Positions 1 through 10,364 of a stretch of DNA of 64,000 bases are shown here, piece by piece. The first letter of the stretch is position 1, and each line of letters starts with the position of its first letter. Made by a program: the position numbers and the translations under genes. The DNA is taken from contig NZ_JAHTLF010000016.1 of the NCBI RefSeq assembly GCF_024614185.1, positions 620,001 through 684,000 of the forward strand. The letters run 5' to 3'. Under the pieces are notes generated by a model. It was not told the origin of the DNA, did no database searches, and saw only the letters and a program-made list of their open reading frames with translations. The stretch comes from Nocardioides carbamazepini (GTDB lineage Bacteria > Actinomycetota > Actinomycetes > Propionibacteriales > Nocardioidaceae).

Positions 1-1
1 C

Positions 2-1615
2 ACCGACTGGGTCGAGCTCTTCAACCCGACCGGGTCCCCGATCAGCCTGTCCGGCGCGGTCCTCTCCGACGCCGACGACACCCACGCGTTCCCGCTCAGC
101 GGCACCGTCGCCGCCGGCGGCTACGCGGTCTTCGACGTCAGTGTCGGCACCGACGGGTTCGGTCTCGGCGCCCCGGAGGACATCCGCCTCATCGACGGCA
201 ACGACCCGGCCACCGATCCCACCATCGACTCCTACTCCTGGGCGTCCCACGCCCCCACGACGTACGGTCGCAACTGGGCGGTCGATGACGACAGCGACGG
301 CCTCGGCGACTTCCAGGTCACCGACCACGCCACCCGCGGCACGGTCAACGTGTTCCCGGGCGGCTCGATCGGAGACATCGACGGCGTCGTGCTCAACGAG
401 GTCGAGTCCAACGGCGACACCACCGACTGGATCGAGCTCTACAACACCACGGGCGCCCCGATCGACATCAGCGGCGCGCTGCTCTCCGACAACGACAATG
501 GCCACGTCTTCACCGTCCCGGCCAGCACCACCCTCGCCGCTAACGGCTACGCGGCCTTCTCGGTGGACAGCGCCTTCGGCCTCGGGGCCTCGGACTCGGC
601 CCGGCTGTTCGCCCCCGGTGACGTCGCCCTCGGCACGGTGATCGACTCCTACACCTGGACCACCCATGCGGTCGTGACCTACGGCCGGGACTGGACCGTC
701 GACGCCGACCTCGACGGCCTGGGTGACTGGAAGCCCACCACGGCGAGCACGTTCGGCGTCGTCAACCAGTTCGCGTCGGGCTCGCCCGTCTCCTTGGCAG
801 GGGTGAAGATCAACGAGGTCAAGTCCACCGGCGACGACGTGCACGGCGACTGGGTCGAGCTGAGGAACACCAACGGCAGCGGCAGCGTCAACCTCGCGGG
901 GGCCATCCTGTCCGACGCCAGCGACAACCACGTCGTCCGGATCCCGTCCGGCACCACGCTGGCCGCCGGGCAGGTCATCGCGCTCCGGGTCGACGACCCG
1001 GCCCTTCCGGGCAACTTCGGCCTCGGCGACGCCGACGCGGCGCGACTGTTCCGCTCCGACACCAGCAACCTCACCACGCCCGCGCCCGGTCAGCTCGCCG
1101 ACTCCCGGTCGTGGACCACGCACGCCCGCACCAGCTGGGGCTTCGACTCGGGTTCCGCCGTCGAGACCAATGTGCCGACGTACGGTGCTGCCAACGACTA
1201 CTCCACCCCGACCGTGCCCGACGCTTCGTGGGTCGTGCTCAACGAGATCGAGTCCTCGGTCTCCGGTGGGCAGGACTTCGTCGAGCTGAAGAACACCGCC
1301 TCGACCGCCATCGACGTCACGGGCATGGTCCTCTCCGACAGCGACAACACCCACGCCTACGTGATCCCGTCGACCTCGCCGATCGCGGCCGGCGGGCTGC
1401 TGACCATCGAGATCGACACCGTCACCGGCGGCTTCGGCCTCGGCTCCGACGATGCCGTCCGGCTCTACCGCTCCGGCGCGACCGTGGGCACCTCGATCCC
1501 GCTCGACCACCACGAGTGGACCGTGCACGCCACCGGCACCTACTCCCGCACCGCGGGCGGCCTCGGCGACTGGGCCGACTGCACCTCCACGAAGAACGCG
1601 GCCAACGCCTGCTGA
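2..1615 (+). CDS. Lamin-tail-domain repeat protein, 3' part (cut at left edge)
   Basis: The reading frame is open from the first bases of the window to the TGA at 1613-1615, so only the C-terminal ~537 residues are seen. The visible part is at least four tandem lamin tail domains of about 130-140 residues each. Each carries the signature (N-E-x-x-S...D-W-x-E-L-x-N), then a ...LSD.D..H... strand and a closing F-G-L-G-x-x-D...R-L-F/Y segment. The repeats begin near 2, 380, 805 and 1225. Lamin tail domains are immunoglobulin-like modules found in secreted bacterial surface proteins and attached to nucleases or phosphatases. The enzymatic part, if any, lies outside the window. No membrane anchor is seen at the C-terminus. 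A strong hairpin follows the stop codon. The domain call is confident; the role is not known. Confidence 0.82.
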   Translation, partial: TDWVELFNPTGSPISLSGAVLSDADDTHAFPLSGTVAAGGYAVFDVSVGTDGFGLGAPEDIRLIDGNDPATDPTIDSYSWASHAPTTYGRNWAVDDDSDGLGDFQVTDHATRGTVNVFPGGSIGDIDGVVLNEVESNGDTTDWIELYNTTGAPIDISGALLSDNDNGHVFTVPASTTLAANGYAAFSVDSAFGLGASDSARLFAPGDVALGTVIDSYTWTTHAVVTYGRDWTVDADLDGLGDWKPTTASTFGVVNQFASGSPVSLAGVKINEVKSTGDDVHGDWVELRNTNGSGSVNLAGAILSDASDNHVVRIPSGTTLAAGQVIALRVDDPALPGNFGLGDADAARLFRSDTSNLTTPAPGQLADSRSWTTHARTSWGFDSGSAVETNVPTYGAANDYSTPTVPDASWVVLNEIESSVSGGQDFVELKNTASTAIDVTGMVLSDSDNTHAYVIPSTSPIAAGGLLTIEIDTVTGGFGLGSDDAVRLYRSGATVGTSIPLDHHEWTVHATGTYSRTAGGLGDWADCTSTKNAANAC

Positions 1616-1645
1616 CCAGCGCGGCACCGCCGTACCACTGAGCGC

Positions 1646-1678
1646 GGATGCCGCCGGGACGATCTCCCGGCGGCATCC
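1646..1678 (+). terminator. Hairpin terminator after the lamin-tail gene
   Basis: A perfect 14-bp inverted repeat (1646-1659 pairing with 1665-1678) closes a 5-nt loop, 31 nt after the stop codon. There is no clear U-tract, as is common in high-GC actinobacteria. It lies between two convergent genes and could serve both. Confidence 0.6.
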
Positions 1679-1701
1679 GTCAGTCGTCTGGGCCGTGGCA
1701 C

Positions 1702-2337
1702 TCAGGCCCGTCGGCGGTCGGGACACGCGGGCTCGGCGAGATCGGCCTCCGGGATCCGGATCCGGAGGCGACGCAGCCAGGCCGGGGTGGACTCGGGCCC
1801 CCGCTGCTGCCCGACCTGCGGCGGCAGCGGCCGCCAGGACCGAGGCAGCGGGTCCACGGCACACCACGTCGGAGCAGCGCGTCCGGCCCGCTCGAACTCG
1901 TGACCGACAACGGCGGCGAGCAGCGTGTCCCACTCGAGGCTGTCCGTCGGCACCGGTGCCGCGTTCCAGGCGTCGAGAGTCACCGTGTCGTCGGCCTGCA
2001 TCGCGGCCCGTAGTTGCGCGCGTGCCGCCAGAACGGTGGCCCATGCGTGCTCGATCTCGCCACGCCGGACGCTCTTGCGGATGGCCAGCGCAGCCGTCGG
2101 GGTCGACAGGAGGTTGCGTTCCGCAACCGCGGCCAACGCCTGGCCCAACCGCAGACACCGCACGTACGCGCGGGCGACGGGTTGCACCGTGCCGGACAGC
2201 CACTCGGAGAAGCGACCCGGACGAGATCCTACGGCGAAGGCGAACTGCGACTGCGTCAAACCGCTTGCCGCGACCACGCGCCGCAACTGGGCGATCACCT
2301 CGCGGCTGTCGTCATCGAGATCAGACGAACGGTGCAC
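1702..2337 (-). CDS. Helix-turn-helix (XRE-like) regulator
   Basis: A 211-residue protein with a short acidic N-terminus, then a helix-turn-helix at about residues 20-60 (L-T-Q-S-Q-F-A...V-G-S-R-P-G-R-F-S-E-W-L-S-G-T). This matches the XRE/Cro fold, where the second helix contacts DNA. The remaining ~150 residues are mostly helical, with a repeated R-A/A-A-M pattern, and I do not recognise a ligand-binding domain. It is transcribed away from the RHS gene and convergent with the lamin-tail gene. It could regulate itself or a neighbour, but no operator is obvious. The start is the ATG at 2337. Confidence 0.6.
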   Translation of the reverse strand: MHRSSDLDDDSREVIAQLRRVVAASGLTQSQFAFAVGSRPGRFSEWLSGTVQPVARAYVRCLRLGQALAAVAERNLLSTPTAALAIRKSVRRGEIEHAWATVLAARAQLRAAMQADDTVTLDAWNAAPVPTDSLEWDTLLAAVVGHEFERAGRAAPTWCAVDPLPRSWRPLPPQVGQQRGPESTPAWLRRLRIRIPEADLAEPACPDRRRA

Positions 2338-2774
2338 GAATCAGCCAACTCCCCCCACGCGGTCGGTGTCATGTGGACGGCGACAACGAACGACGGCGAA
2401 GTGCCCAGCGTACGGGACCCGTCTGGGCCAGGCATTGAGCAACGCTCCAAGCGTGGCGATTCGGTGGACACGGCGTTGAGAACGGTGTGCCGCCAGAGTG
2501 GCGCATCGCTCCGGGAGGACGAGTCGCGGTGCATGCCGGGACCTCACGCGCACTGACCTGCTTGCGGAGGCTGGTCCGCCGGGGTTCATGTCGATCACAG
2601 CACCGCGAGTACCGGCGGGTCTCGTAGTAAGCAGCGATGGTCACGACCGTGCGTAGGCCTGAGTCGTCCAGATTCTTGCGGGTGTCCGCAGCCCAGCCAT
2701 CGGCTCGACGTCGAGACGGTGAACGGCTGGGAAATTCGGCAAGGGGTCAGAAGTCGGGCGCGTTCAATGCGCCT
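2338..2774. other. Intergenic region upstream of the RHS gene
   Basis: About 440 nt between the divergent XRE-like gene and the RHS gene. It must hold both promoters. I see no convincing gene, repeat or operator. An in-frame ATG at 2637 would extend the RHS protein by 46 residues, but that stretch is Arg/Ser-rich, has no ribosome binding site, and would bury the signal peptide. Confidence 0.5.
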
Positions 2775-5700
2775 ATGCGAGTTCCCATGTGGTTGACAGG
2801 CTCGGCGAGAGGGCCGCGCGTCGCTGTGCGAGTCGTCGCGGCAGTTCTTGCGATCTCTGTGCTTCTCGCGGCGGCTCCGGGCTCGGAGGCGATCCAAGCG
2901 GCTGGTGGACCGGGGCCGGGCGCGGAGCAAGGGTCGGCATTGGGTCAGCTCTCAGTTGACCGGCGGAAGCCCCCTTCGCCCGCGCCGATCGACGCTGACT
3001 CGTTGAGTGCTCCGACCGGCGCCAAGGTCGACCGTCCTCGGCTCGATGCGCAGTCGGTGCGTCGGGCGAATGAACTGAGGGAGGGGATGGAGGAACAGCG
3101 TCCCCGACCTCTGGAGGAGCCTCGTGCCCTTCGGAAAGCGAAAAAGGCGGATGTCGAGGTCAGAGAGGCCGTCGACGGCAACGACTTCACAGTGCTCGAG
3201 CCAGGCGCTCCTGAGTTCGAAGCACGCTTCGGGGAAGCCGACGCCGACCCCGCTCCGCTGGCCGATCCGTCATCTGCGGTCGACCCGCAGGCTCGGTCGA
3301 GGGCAGCGTCGGCGGCGCCACTGTGCACCGGGTTCGCCTGGTGCGCCGAGTACACGGTCGGTAGCAGTTGGGCGTTCCCAACGCCGTTCCAGGCTGGCCG
3401 AGTCAATGTCATGGTCAAGAACGTCGGCACTACGGCGTGGGCGGCCGGCCAGGTGGCGCTGGGGTATCACGTCTATGACAGTGCTGGGAACGTGGTGCAG
3501 TTCGTCAATGCGATGACGACCATCGACGTGAATGTGTACTCAAATTCTGCCATATCGGTGAGCGTTGTGTTGTTGCCACGGCAGTCCGGGTCCTACAAGT
3601 ACGTGTTCGACCTTTATCGGATGTCACCGATTCCGTCGAAGTGGTTCAGCCAGCTCGACAGCCCGGTGCCCGCATCGACGGCGTACATCATTAACGTCGC
3701 GCATGTCCCACCGATTGGGTGGTTCTCGAATCCACAGTTCACCAACGTCACCTTCGATACACAGGCACCCAGTTTTTCCGTCTACACACAGAAGGACCCG
3801 TCGGTCTCCGCCGCCGTTATGATCGGGGTCTGCCGGAAGGATGTCGCCGACAGTTGCGTCAATTCGGGTTGGCTCGCCATGCCGGACAACAGTGGCGGAG
3901 CGGTGAACTGGACCGTTCCAGACGGACACGTGTATTGGAACAAGAACTACATCGCCTACTTTCGCATCCAGGACGGCCACGGCGGTCCAGTCATTGACTA
4001 CCCCAGCCAGATGCTGGATTTCGTGGCAAGCGTGCCCCAGCCCGTTGGCGCTCATCTAGGCTCAGACCCTTCTCAAGTCGACGACAACGGAGTCGGGCTC
4101 TTCGTCGGCAACTACGTCCACCGGGCGGTCGACCTCGAGATCGCGGGCGCGCGACAGACCTTGGCCGTTCCGCGCACCTACAACAGTGCCAGTCACGAGG
4201 TCGGGGCTTTCGGGTACGGCTGGACTTCGATGCTCGACGCCCGATGGACGCCTTCGTCCGACGGACGATCGTTCGAGGTCAGATTCCCGGACGGCGCGGT
4301 CAAGAAGTACGCGCGCAATCCCGACGGCACCTGGGCCGGAGGCTTCGGTGAGCCGCTGAACCGACGCATCTTCGCCGACGATCGCCAGATCACGTTCGGA
4401 AAGACCACCTACAAGTTCGATCCTCAAAGCGGCGGGCTGCAGTACATCCGATCCGGCTACGACGACGTGATCAAGATCAACCGCAACGCTGGTGGCATTC
4501 CGACCAGCATCGAGGAGGGCACCTCCGGTCGCCGGATCTACCTCTCCTGGACTGGCCAGTTGGTCACCGGCATGTCGTCGGGCCCCAACGGAACCGGCAT
4601 CGCGTGGACCTTCAGCTACAAGACGCTGAACCGTCTGCACCGGGTCTGCGACCCCAGAACCTCATGGCCGTGTCTAACCTACAACTACACCTACGTCCCT
4701 GTGGCGGACGACGGGCTGGAGATCGTCGAGATCGACGCGGTCGGAACCGACGACATCACCATCGCGTACAACGGACGGCAGGTCTCCTCCATCGAGCAGC
4801 CTGATGGTGCCCAGTCGATCTACACCCACGCCACGATTCCTGGTGTGCCGGTCGGTGACGTGTTCGCGGTCGCCAGGCAGGTCACCATTCTGGGTGAGCG
4901 CTTGACTAGGCGGGTCTCCTTCAACCGGACGGGCGCGATCCTCGAGGACACCGACAACATCGTCAACGGTGCGAAGTCGACATCGCAGCCGTTCACCGAG
5001 CGGACCTCGTACGTCTACAACGTGTTCGGTCAGTTGACGGCGGAGATCGACAAGAACTCGAACCCGACGGAGTTCGGCTATGACGGGGTCACCGGTGCGG
5101 TCAATGTCGTGCGGGTCTACCGCGACAACGAGGTTCGTGCGACTGAGTACCTGCACTACCGGCCGGATGTCTATCGCCCGACCGATCCGCTGGTCGGCAA
5201 CCTTCTGCGCGTGCGCAACCAGGCGTCTAAGGACGTCGTGTACTCCTATCGCGACGATTCCACGGGCTTTCTGGCCACCAAGACGGAGGCAGTCGGCGAT
5301 GACGACACCGCCACGACCACCTATGAGTACACCTGCCTCGATGACGAAGGCGGGTTCGCTCCCGCGGTGGTGAACGACCCGACGGCCGGTCCCGGCGAGA
5401 CCCAACCCTGCTCCCTGATCTCCGCGATAACTCAGCCGGGCAGTCGACGGACCGAGTACGAGTACAACCGATTCGGAGATGTCACCCGCGTCACCACGCC
5501 CACCGGGCTTCGGACGGACACATGGAGGGATGACTTCGGCCGCGCGCAGAAGGTCACCGAGTCCTCGCCGGAGAATCCCGGCGGAAAGACGATCGACTAC
5601 ACCTACAACTCGATCGGGCAGGTGACCTCAGAGACCTGGAGTCCGGTGGCTGATCCCATCACCGGCGCCCAAGCCAGATACCGCGCAACGTATGCCTACA

Positions 5701-8700
5701 ACCCCACCGGGACGTTGGCGTCCAAGGTCGAGACCGACATCGAGTCGGAGGCAGCGACACCGCCGACGCGCACGACGGAGTACGCCTATGACGTACGCAA
5801 TCGCGTCAGCGAGGTTTCCCAGGGCGGGACCGTCCTCAGTCGTCAGGCCTACAACGGCTTCGGGCAGGTCACGGATGCCTGGGACGCGAACAACAACCAC
5901 CGACGCCTCAGCTATTGGCCGCGCGGCGAGCTCAAGGAGGAGCAACTGGTCGGCTACGTCAATCCGCAATGGGTGCAACCAGCCGGCGCCGAACGCACGA
6001 TCGTCCTTCGTTCGATGGCCTACGACGCCGGCGGACGTCTCATCGACGTACGAGACGGTGCAGGTGGCCGGACGCTCTATGACTGGACCCAGGATGACCG
6101 TGTTCGACGCGAGCGTCGCCTGAGAGACACATCGACGTTCATCACGGCCCACGAGTACTCCTACGATGACGCCGGCAACGTGGCCTCAGACAAGAGGACA
6201 GCCGACAACGGCTCGACCCGGACGATCACGATGAGCTACGACGACGCCGATCGCATGACCAGGCAGATCGTCGACGTCAGGACTACGACCAACCCGAACG
6301 GGCTGAACTACACGACGCAATACACCTACGACCCTCAAGGCGATCTCACCGAGCGGTCGATCGACGACGGCACCCGCCGCGAGTCCGAGCGGCTGACGTA
6401 CCGACCTGATGGCCGACTGCGCCACAGCACGATCGAGAACGGAGCGGTAGATCTCACGACCGCCTACACGGTCGGCGGCGATGGGCGGCTCCGTGCCGTC
6501 ACCGACCCGCGCGGCACCGTCGAGGGAGCCCCGAGTGAGCCGCACACCTCTCGTTTCGCCTTCGACAAGTGGGGGCGACCGACCACGGTGCGGCTCCCTC
6601 AAGCCGCGACATTCGACGGCGCATCGGTCGACCACCAGATTGACGACCAGTCTCAGACCCTGATCGCCTACGACGTCTTCGGCCAGCCCCGGGCTGAGCG
6701 GCGAGCAGATGGCGGCATGACGGTATACGAGCGCGGAGCGCGCGGGGAGTTGCTGCGCGAGGTCGTCTTCGCCGACGACTCCACGGCGGACAGTTCGAGC
6801 GCCCTCGCGGTCACGAGCTATCAGTACGACGCGAACGGCAACGTCACTGTTGAGACCGATCCCGAAGGCAACACGGTCACGTTCACCTATGACGCCTTGG
6901 ACCAGGTCGTGCAGGTCACGCAACAGCAGACGCCGCTGGTCGATGCGTATGCACCGACCGACCGCTACGCTTATGACGACGCCGGCCGGCTCGTCTACCA
7001 CGTCGATCCAGTCGGGCTCCGCACCGCCTACGAGTACGACACGCTCGGCAACCAGGTCCGCCAGACCGCGACCGAATCGGTAGGTGTGCCGACGGCCCAG
7101 GACATCGAGACCGTCAGAACCTTCGACGACTTCGGCAATCGTCTGACGACGAGGGTCACGGGGACCGGCGTCACGGAGACCTTGACCTATGACGCTGCCG
7201 ACCGGCCGGCAACACGTACGGTGACCGGACTCGGCACGACGACCTTCAAGTGGGACCTGGCCGGCCGGCTCGTTGAGGAGCGAAGTCCGGCACCCGAGTC
7301 CATCGTCCAGGTCCACGACTACGACCTCGCGGGCCGCCGCGCGTCAATCACTCGACGATCGGTAGCAACCGGCAACGCTCAGAAGACCGAGTGGTCCTAC
7401 GACGCGGCGGGCAATGCACTCGCGGAGACCGACGCCCGCGGGAACCAGACGGCCTTCGAATGGGATGCTCGCAATCAGCTACGGCGCACTATCGAGCCCG
7501 AGGTCGACACCGGCTCCGGTGCCGGGAACACAGTGGTGCGACCGACGACCTCCTTCGGCTACGACGCCGTCGGCAACCGGACCCAAGTCACCGACGCCAA
7601 CGGCAACACGACCCTCACCCGCTACGACTCGAGATCGCTTCCCACCTCGGTCCTCCTGCCGGCCGCGGGACCGCACGTGTCCGAGGCCGACCGGTCCTAC
7701 ACCTACGCCTACGACCGGCGCGGACTGCCCATCGAGGAGACGGTACCCGGCGGTGTCTCGGTCACCAGCACCTACGACAAGCGGGGCAATCTGATCAACC
7801 AGGCCGGTGTCCGCGGCGCGACCACCTCGGAGCGACTCCTCAGATACGACGGCGCGAACCGCATCATTGCCGTCAGCCGCCCCGGCACGGAGGCGATCGA
7901 GTACACGCGCGACCTACGCGGCAATCCGATCAAGGCCTTCTACACCGACGACGAAGACCCGGAGTTCAAGCCCACGCTCGCTCGAGCGACCTACGACAGC
8001 CTCAATCGCACGACATCGACCGAGGTCACCGGCGCCGACCTCAAGACCACCTACACCTACAGCGGGGCCTTGCTTGCCTCGACGACCGACGTGTCATCGG
8101 GCGTCACCCAACGCTGGATCTACGACGCCGCCGGCCGCGTCATGCAGAAGAGATCCGTCAGATCGACCTCGCCGGACGTGTTCCCAACCGCTGTGGAGAC
8201 CATCAGCTACGACTCACTCGGCAGGCTCCGAGCGCAGTCACTGTCGGACGGCGCAGACACCGGCGTCGGCGAGATCCGCTACACCTGGGACGCCAACGAC
8301 AACCTTCTCAGTCGGGTCGCATTCCGTGGGCTCCGCAGCTCCGCAAGCGACTTCCGCTACGTCTACGACGCGGCAGATCGGCTGATCTCGGTCCACGACA
8401 TCTCCAACACCGTCAACCCAGACGGCAGCGTCGACGCGAGTAGGACCACCGGCCAGGACTACATCTGGGACCCCGCCGGCAACCGCACCACGACGAAGCC
8501 ATGGAGCGGTGATCCCGCTATCAAGAGCTACGGCCCGAGTCATGACTTCAGCTACGACACCCGCAACCGCCTGACCCAATGGAACAGTTCATCATACGAG
8601 CGCAGCTACGCCTACGACGCTGACGGAACGCTGCGACAGACCACGGTGCTTGACGACGAAGAGTCCACCTCGTCCGACACCCGGTTCGATGCCTTCGGAC

Positions 8701-10364
8701 AGCTCGTCCAAGACGGCTCCGTTGCCTATCAGTACGACGCCCTCGGCCGGCTGACCCAGGCGTTCCGGCACTCGGGGACCAACGGGATCGACCACTTCTC
8801 CTACCAGATGCTCGACCGGGAACCGACCGTGATCGGTCAAGGCTCCACCCAGTGGATCGTGGGGCGAACCCCGGGCGGCACGCCCCGTGTCCAACGAAAG
8901 GGCACCGACGAAGCCACCAACCCCACCATGGGACTGCTCACCTCGCCCCATCGAGACGTCATCGGCTCCTACTCGATAGCCAACGCCCAGCTGACAAGCA
9001 CCACGAGCTATGGCGCCTTAGGAGAGAAGCGCGCGTCCAGTGGACAGGCAGGCCCCGTGGGCTGGCAAGGTTCCTACCGCGACCCCACGACCGGCCGCAC
9101 GCGAGCCGACAGCCGCTGGTACGACCCCGCCATGGGCCGCTTCATCTCCCCCGATCAGAACCCGCCCCCGATCACCTCCGCGGCATCTGCGAACTCCTAC
9201 GGCTACGGCGACGGCAACCCGACCAGCTCCTATGACCCCGCCGGCACCTGGGCAGTACCGAACTTCATCAACGGCAGCACCCTCGGGGACATCGGGCGCC
9301 TCATCGCGGGCGGTGTCGATGACGTCGCAACCGCCGGGGCCAGGCTCGCAGGCACCCCAGCTGTCACCTGGGGCACCCGCCTCATCGGGCTCGGCGCCAC
9401 CGCCGCGACCGTCGTCGCGGCAACAGCGACCGTCGCCGCAGTCGCGGGAATCGCCTACCTCGCCTGGCAACTGAGCCAACCACAGAACCTCCCCGACGTG
9501 CAGATCTCCCCACCGGCGACAGCCGCCCCCCAGGTGACCGCGCAATCCGTGACCAGCTCCTCGGCCAGCACGTCGAAGACAGCGAAGAGCAACTGGTCGG
9601 ACGGCACCAGCCTCTATGTCCAGACGAAGACGACAACGATCACCAAGACCACCACCGTCACCACCTACACCGACGGCACCACCAAGAGCCAGACCACCAC
9701 CGGCTCACCACAGGTCCAGGTCTTCACCAAGTCCCAGCCGCTCATCGACCTGACCAACGCCATCCCGGCCCGCGGCAGCCCCACCGTCTCCGGCCCCCAA
9801 CCACCGGCCCGCACCGACCCCGCACAAGCAACCTGCAGCGGCGCCGCCGTCGGCGTCGTCTGCCCCGCCTCACCCACCCAATCAAGCCTGCCCGCCATCC
9901 CCACAGCACCCGACCGCCAACTCGCCGGAGCCAGCGGAGGCAACAACCCACCCACACCGCCCACACGATCCGGTCCTGCGGAATGCCCCGACCCATCCGA
10001 CGAAGGCAACGCCGCCAACACCGGGGGCTACAACAACGCCCTCCGCGGCCCCGACGGACGTTTCAGCACCAACCCAAACTCCGCGAGATCCAACGCGTCC
10101 CCGTCTTCGTCGACTCACGGCAACGCACTTGCCAGCGATGCTCGAACGTGGCTGTATCGTCGGCTGTCCAACGCTGGTGAGTTCAAGAAGTGGGGAATCA
10201 CGAGCAACCTACGGGGCCGGTACGGCACTGCGGATCTGGGTTCCGACATCATGGTGCCCATGACGTCCGGCAGCCGCCTGCATATGTCGAATCTTGAGCG
10301 GTGGCTGGTCGAGAATGACCCAGGCCCCGACAACCACGAGCCCTGGGCAGGAGATGGCTGTTGA
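2775..10364 (+). CDS. Giant secreted RHS/YD-repeat polymorphic toxin with GIY-YIG-like tip
   Basis: A protein of about 2,529 residues. From the ATG at 2775 it has an Arg-containing n-region, a hydrophobic stretch (A-V-L-A-I-S-V-L-L-A-A-A) and a probable cleavage site near G-S-E-A, so it is probably secreted. In order: a Pro/Glu-rich linker; an Ig-like domain (~residues 180-300); a DUF6531-like entry segment (~435-520); a very long array of YD/RHS repeats (~560-2050) with many Y-D-x-x-G-x-x motifs; and the RHS core (~2095-2156: Y-D-P...G-R-F-I-S-P-D...Y-D-P-A-G). A hydrophobic helix (~2180-2232), a Thr-rich linker and a variable tip (~2450-2529) follow. In known RHS proteins the repeats form a shell that encloses the C-terminal toxin. 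The tip has W-L-Y, K-W-G-I-T (from Lys2472), N-L-R-G-R-Y and Glu2508, fitting a GIY-YIG/URI-type nuclease. That activity is inferred. Its stop codon overlaps the candidate immunity gene. Confidence 0.85.
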   Translation: MRVPMWLTGSARGPRVAVRVVAAVLAISVLLAAAPGSEAIQAAGGPGPGAEQGSALGQLSVDRRKPPSPAPIDADSLSAPTGAKVDRPRLDAQSVRRANELREGMEEQRPRPLEEPRALRKAKKADVEVREAVDGNDFTVLEPGAPEFEARFGEADADPAPLADPSSAVDPQARSRAASAAPLCTGFAWCAEYTVGSSWAFPTPFQAGRVNVMVKNVGTTAWAAGQVALGYHVYDSAGNVVQFVNAMTTIDVNVYSNSAISVSVVLLPRQSGSYKYVFDLYRMSPIPSKWFSQLDSPVPASTAYIINVAHVPPIGWFSNPQFTNVTFDTQAPSFSVYTQKDPSVSAAVMIGVCRKDVADSCVNSGWLAMPDNSGGAVNWTVPDGHVYWNKNYIAYFRIQDGHGGPVIDYPSQMLDFVASVPQPVGAHLGSDPSQVDDNGVGLFVGNYVHRAVDLEIAGARQTLAVPRTYNSASHEVGAFGYGWTSMLDARWTPSSDGRSFEVRFPDGAVKKYARNPDGTWAGGFGEPLNRRIFADDRQITFGKTTYKFDPQSGGLQYIRSGYDDVIKINRNAGGIPTSIEEGTSGRRIYLSWTGQLVTGMSSGPNGTGIAWTFSYKTLNRLHRVCDPRTSWPCLTYNYTYVPVADDGLEIVEIDAVGTDDITIAYNGRQVSSIEQPDGAQSIYTHATIPGVPVGDVFAVARQVTILGERLTRRVSFNRTGAILEDTDNIVNGAKSTSQPFTERTSYVYNVFGQLTAEIDKNSNPTEFGYDGVTGAVNVVRVYRDNEVRATEYLHYRPDVYRPTDPLVGNLLRVRNQASKDVVYSYRDDSTGFLATKTEAVGDDDTATTTYEYTCLDDEGGFAPAVVNDPTAGPGETQPCSLISAITQPGSRRTEYEYNRFGDVTRVTTPTGLRTDTWRDDFGRAQKVTESSPENPGGKTIDYTYNSIGQVTSETWSPVADPITGAQARYRATYAYNPTGTLASKVETDIESEAATPPTRTTEYAYDVRNRVSEVSQGGTVLSRQAYNGFGQVTDAWDANNNHRRLSYWPRGELKEEQLVGYVNPQWVQPAGAERTIVLRSMAYDAGGRLIDVRDGAGGRTLYDWTQDDRVRRERRLRDTSTFITAHEYSYDDAGNVASDKRTADNGSTRTITMSYDDADRMTRQIVDVRTTTNPNGLNYTTQYTYDPQGDLTERSIDDGTRRESERLTYRPDGRLRHSTIENGAVDLTTAYTVGGDGRLRAVTDPRGTVEGAPSEPHTSRFAFDKWGRPTTVRLPQAATFDGASVDHQIDDQSQTLIAYDVFGQPRAERRADGGMTVYERGARGELLREVVFADDSTADSSSALAVTSYQYDANGNVTVETDPEGNTVTFTYDALDQVVQVTQQQTPLVDAYAPTDRYAYDDAGRLVYHVDPVGLRTAYEYDTLGNQVRQTATESVGVPTAQDIETVRTFDDFGNRLTTRVTGTGVTETLTYDAADRPATRTVTGLGTTTFKWDLAGRLVEERSPAPESIVQVHDYDLAGRRASITRRSVATGNAQKTEWSYDAAGNALAETDARGNQTAFEWDARNQLRRTIEPEVDTGSGAGNTVVRPTTSFGYDAVGNRTQVTDANGNTTLTRYDSRSLPTSVLLPAAGPHVSEADRSYTYAYDRRGLPIEETVPGGVSVTSTYDKRGNLINQAGVRGATTSERLLRYDGANRIIAVSRPGTEAIEYTRDLRGNPIKAFYTDDEDPEFKPTLARATYDSLNRTTSTEVTGADLKTTYTYSGALLASTTDVSSGVTQRWIYDAAGRVMQKRSVRSTSPDVFPTAVETISYDSLGRLRAQSLSDGADTGVGEIRYTWDANDNLLSRVAFRGLRSSASDFRYVYDAADRLISVHDISNTVNPDGSVDASRTTGQDYIWDPAGNRTTTKPWSGDPAIKSYGPSHDFSYDTRNRLTQWNSSSYERSYAYDADGTLRQTTVLDDEESTSSDTRFDAFGQLVQDGSVAYQYDALGRLTQAFRHSGTNGIDHFSYQMLDREPTVIGQGSTQWIVGRTPGGTPRVQRKGTDEATNPTMGLLTSPHRDVIGSYSIANAQLTSTTSYGALGEKRASSGQAGPVGWQGSYRDPTTGRTRADSRWYDPAMGRFISPDQNPPPITSAASANSYGYGDGNPTSSYDPAGTWAVPNFINGSTLGDIGRLIAGGVDDVATAGARLAGTPAVTWGTRLIGLGATAATVVAATATVAAVAGIAYLAWQLSQPQNLPDVQISPPATAAPQVTAQSVTSSSASTSKTAKSNWSDGTSLYVQTKTTTITKTTTVTTYTDGTTKSQTTTGSPQVQVFTKSQPLIDLTNAIPARGSPTVSGPQPPARTDPAQATCSGAAVGVVCPASPTQSSLPAIPTAPDRQLAGASGGNNPPTPPTRSGPAECPDPSDEGNAANTGGYNNALRGPDGRFSTNPNSARSNASPSSSTHGNALASDARTWLYRRLSNAGEFKKWGITSNLRGRYGTADLGSDIMVPMTSGSRLHMSNLERWLVENDPGPDNHEPWAGDGC

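Noticed and set aside
2637..2774. Extended start of the RHS gene
   Set aside because: It lacks a ribosome binding site and would place 46 non-hydrophobic residues before a good signal peptide.
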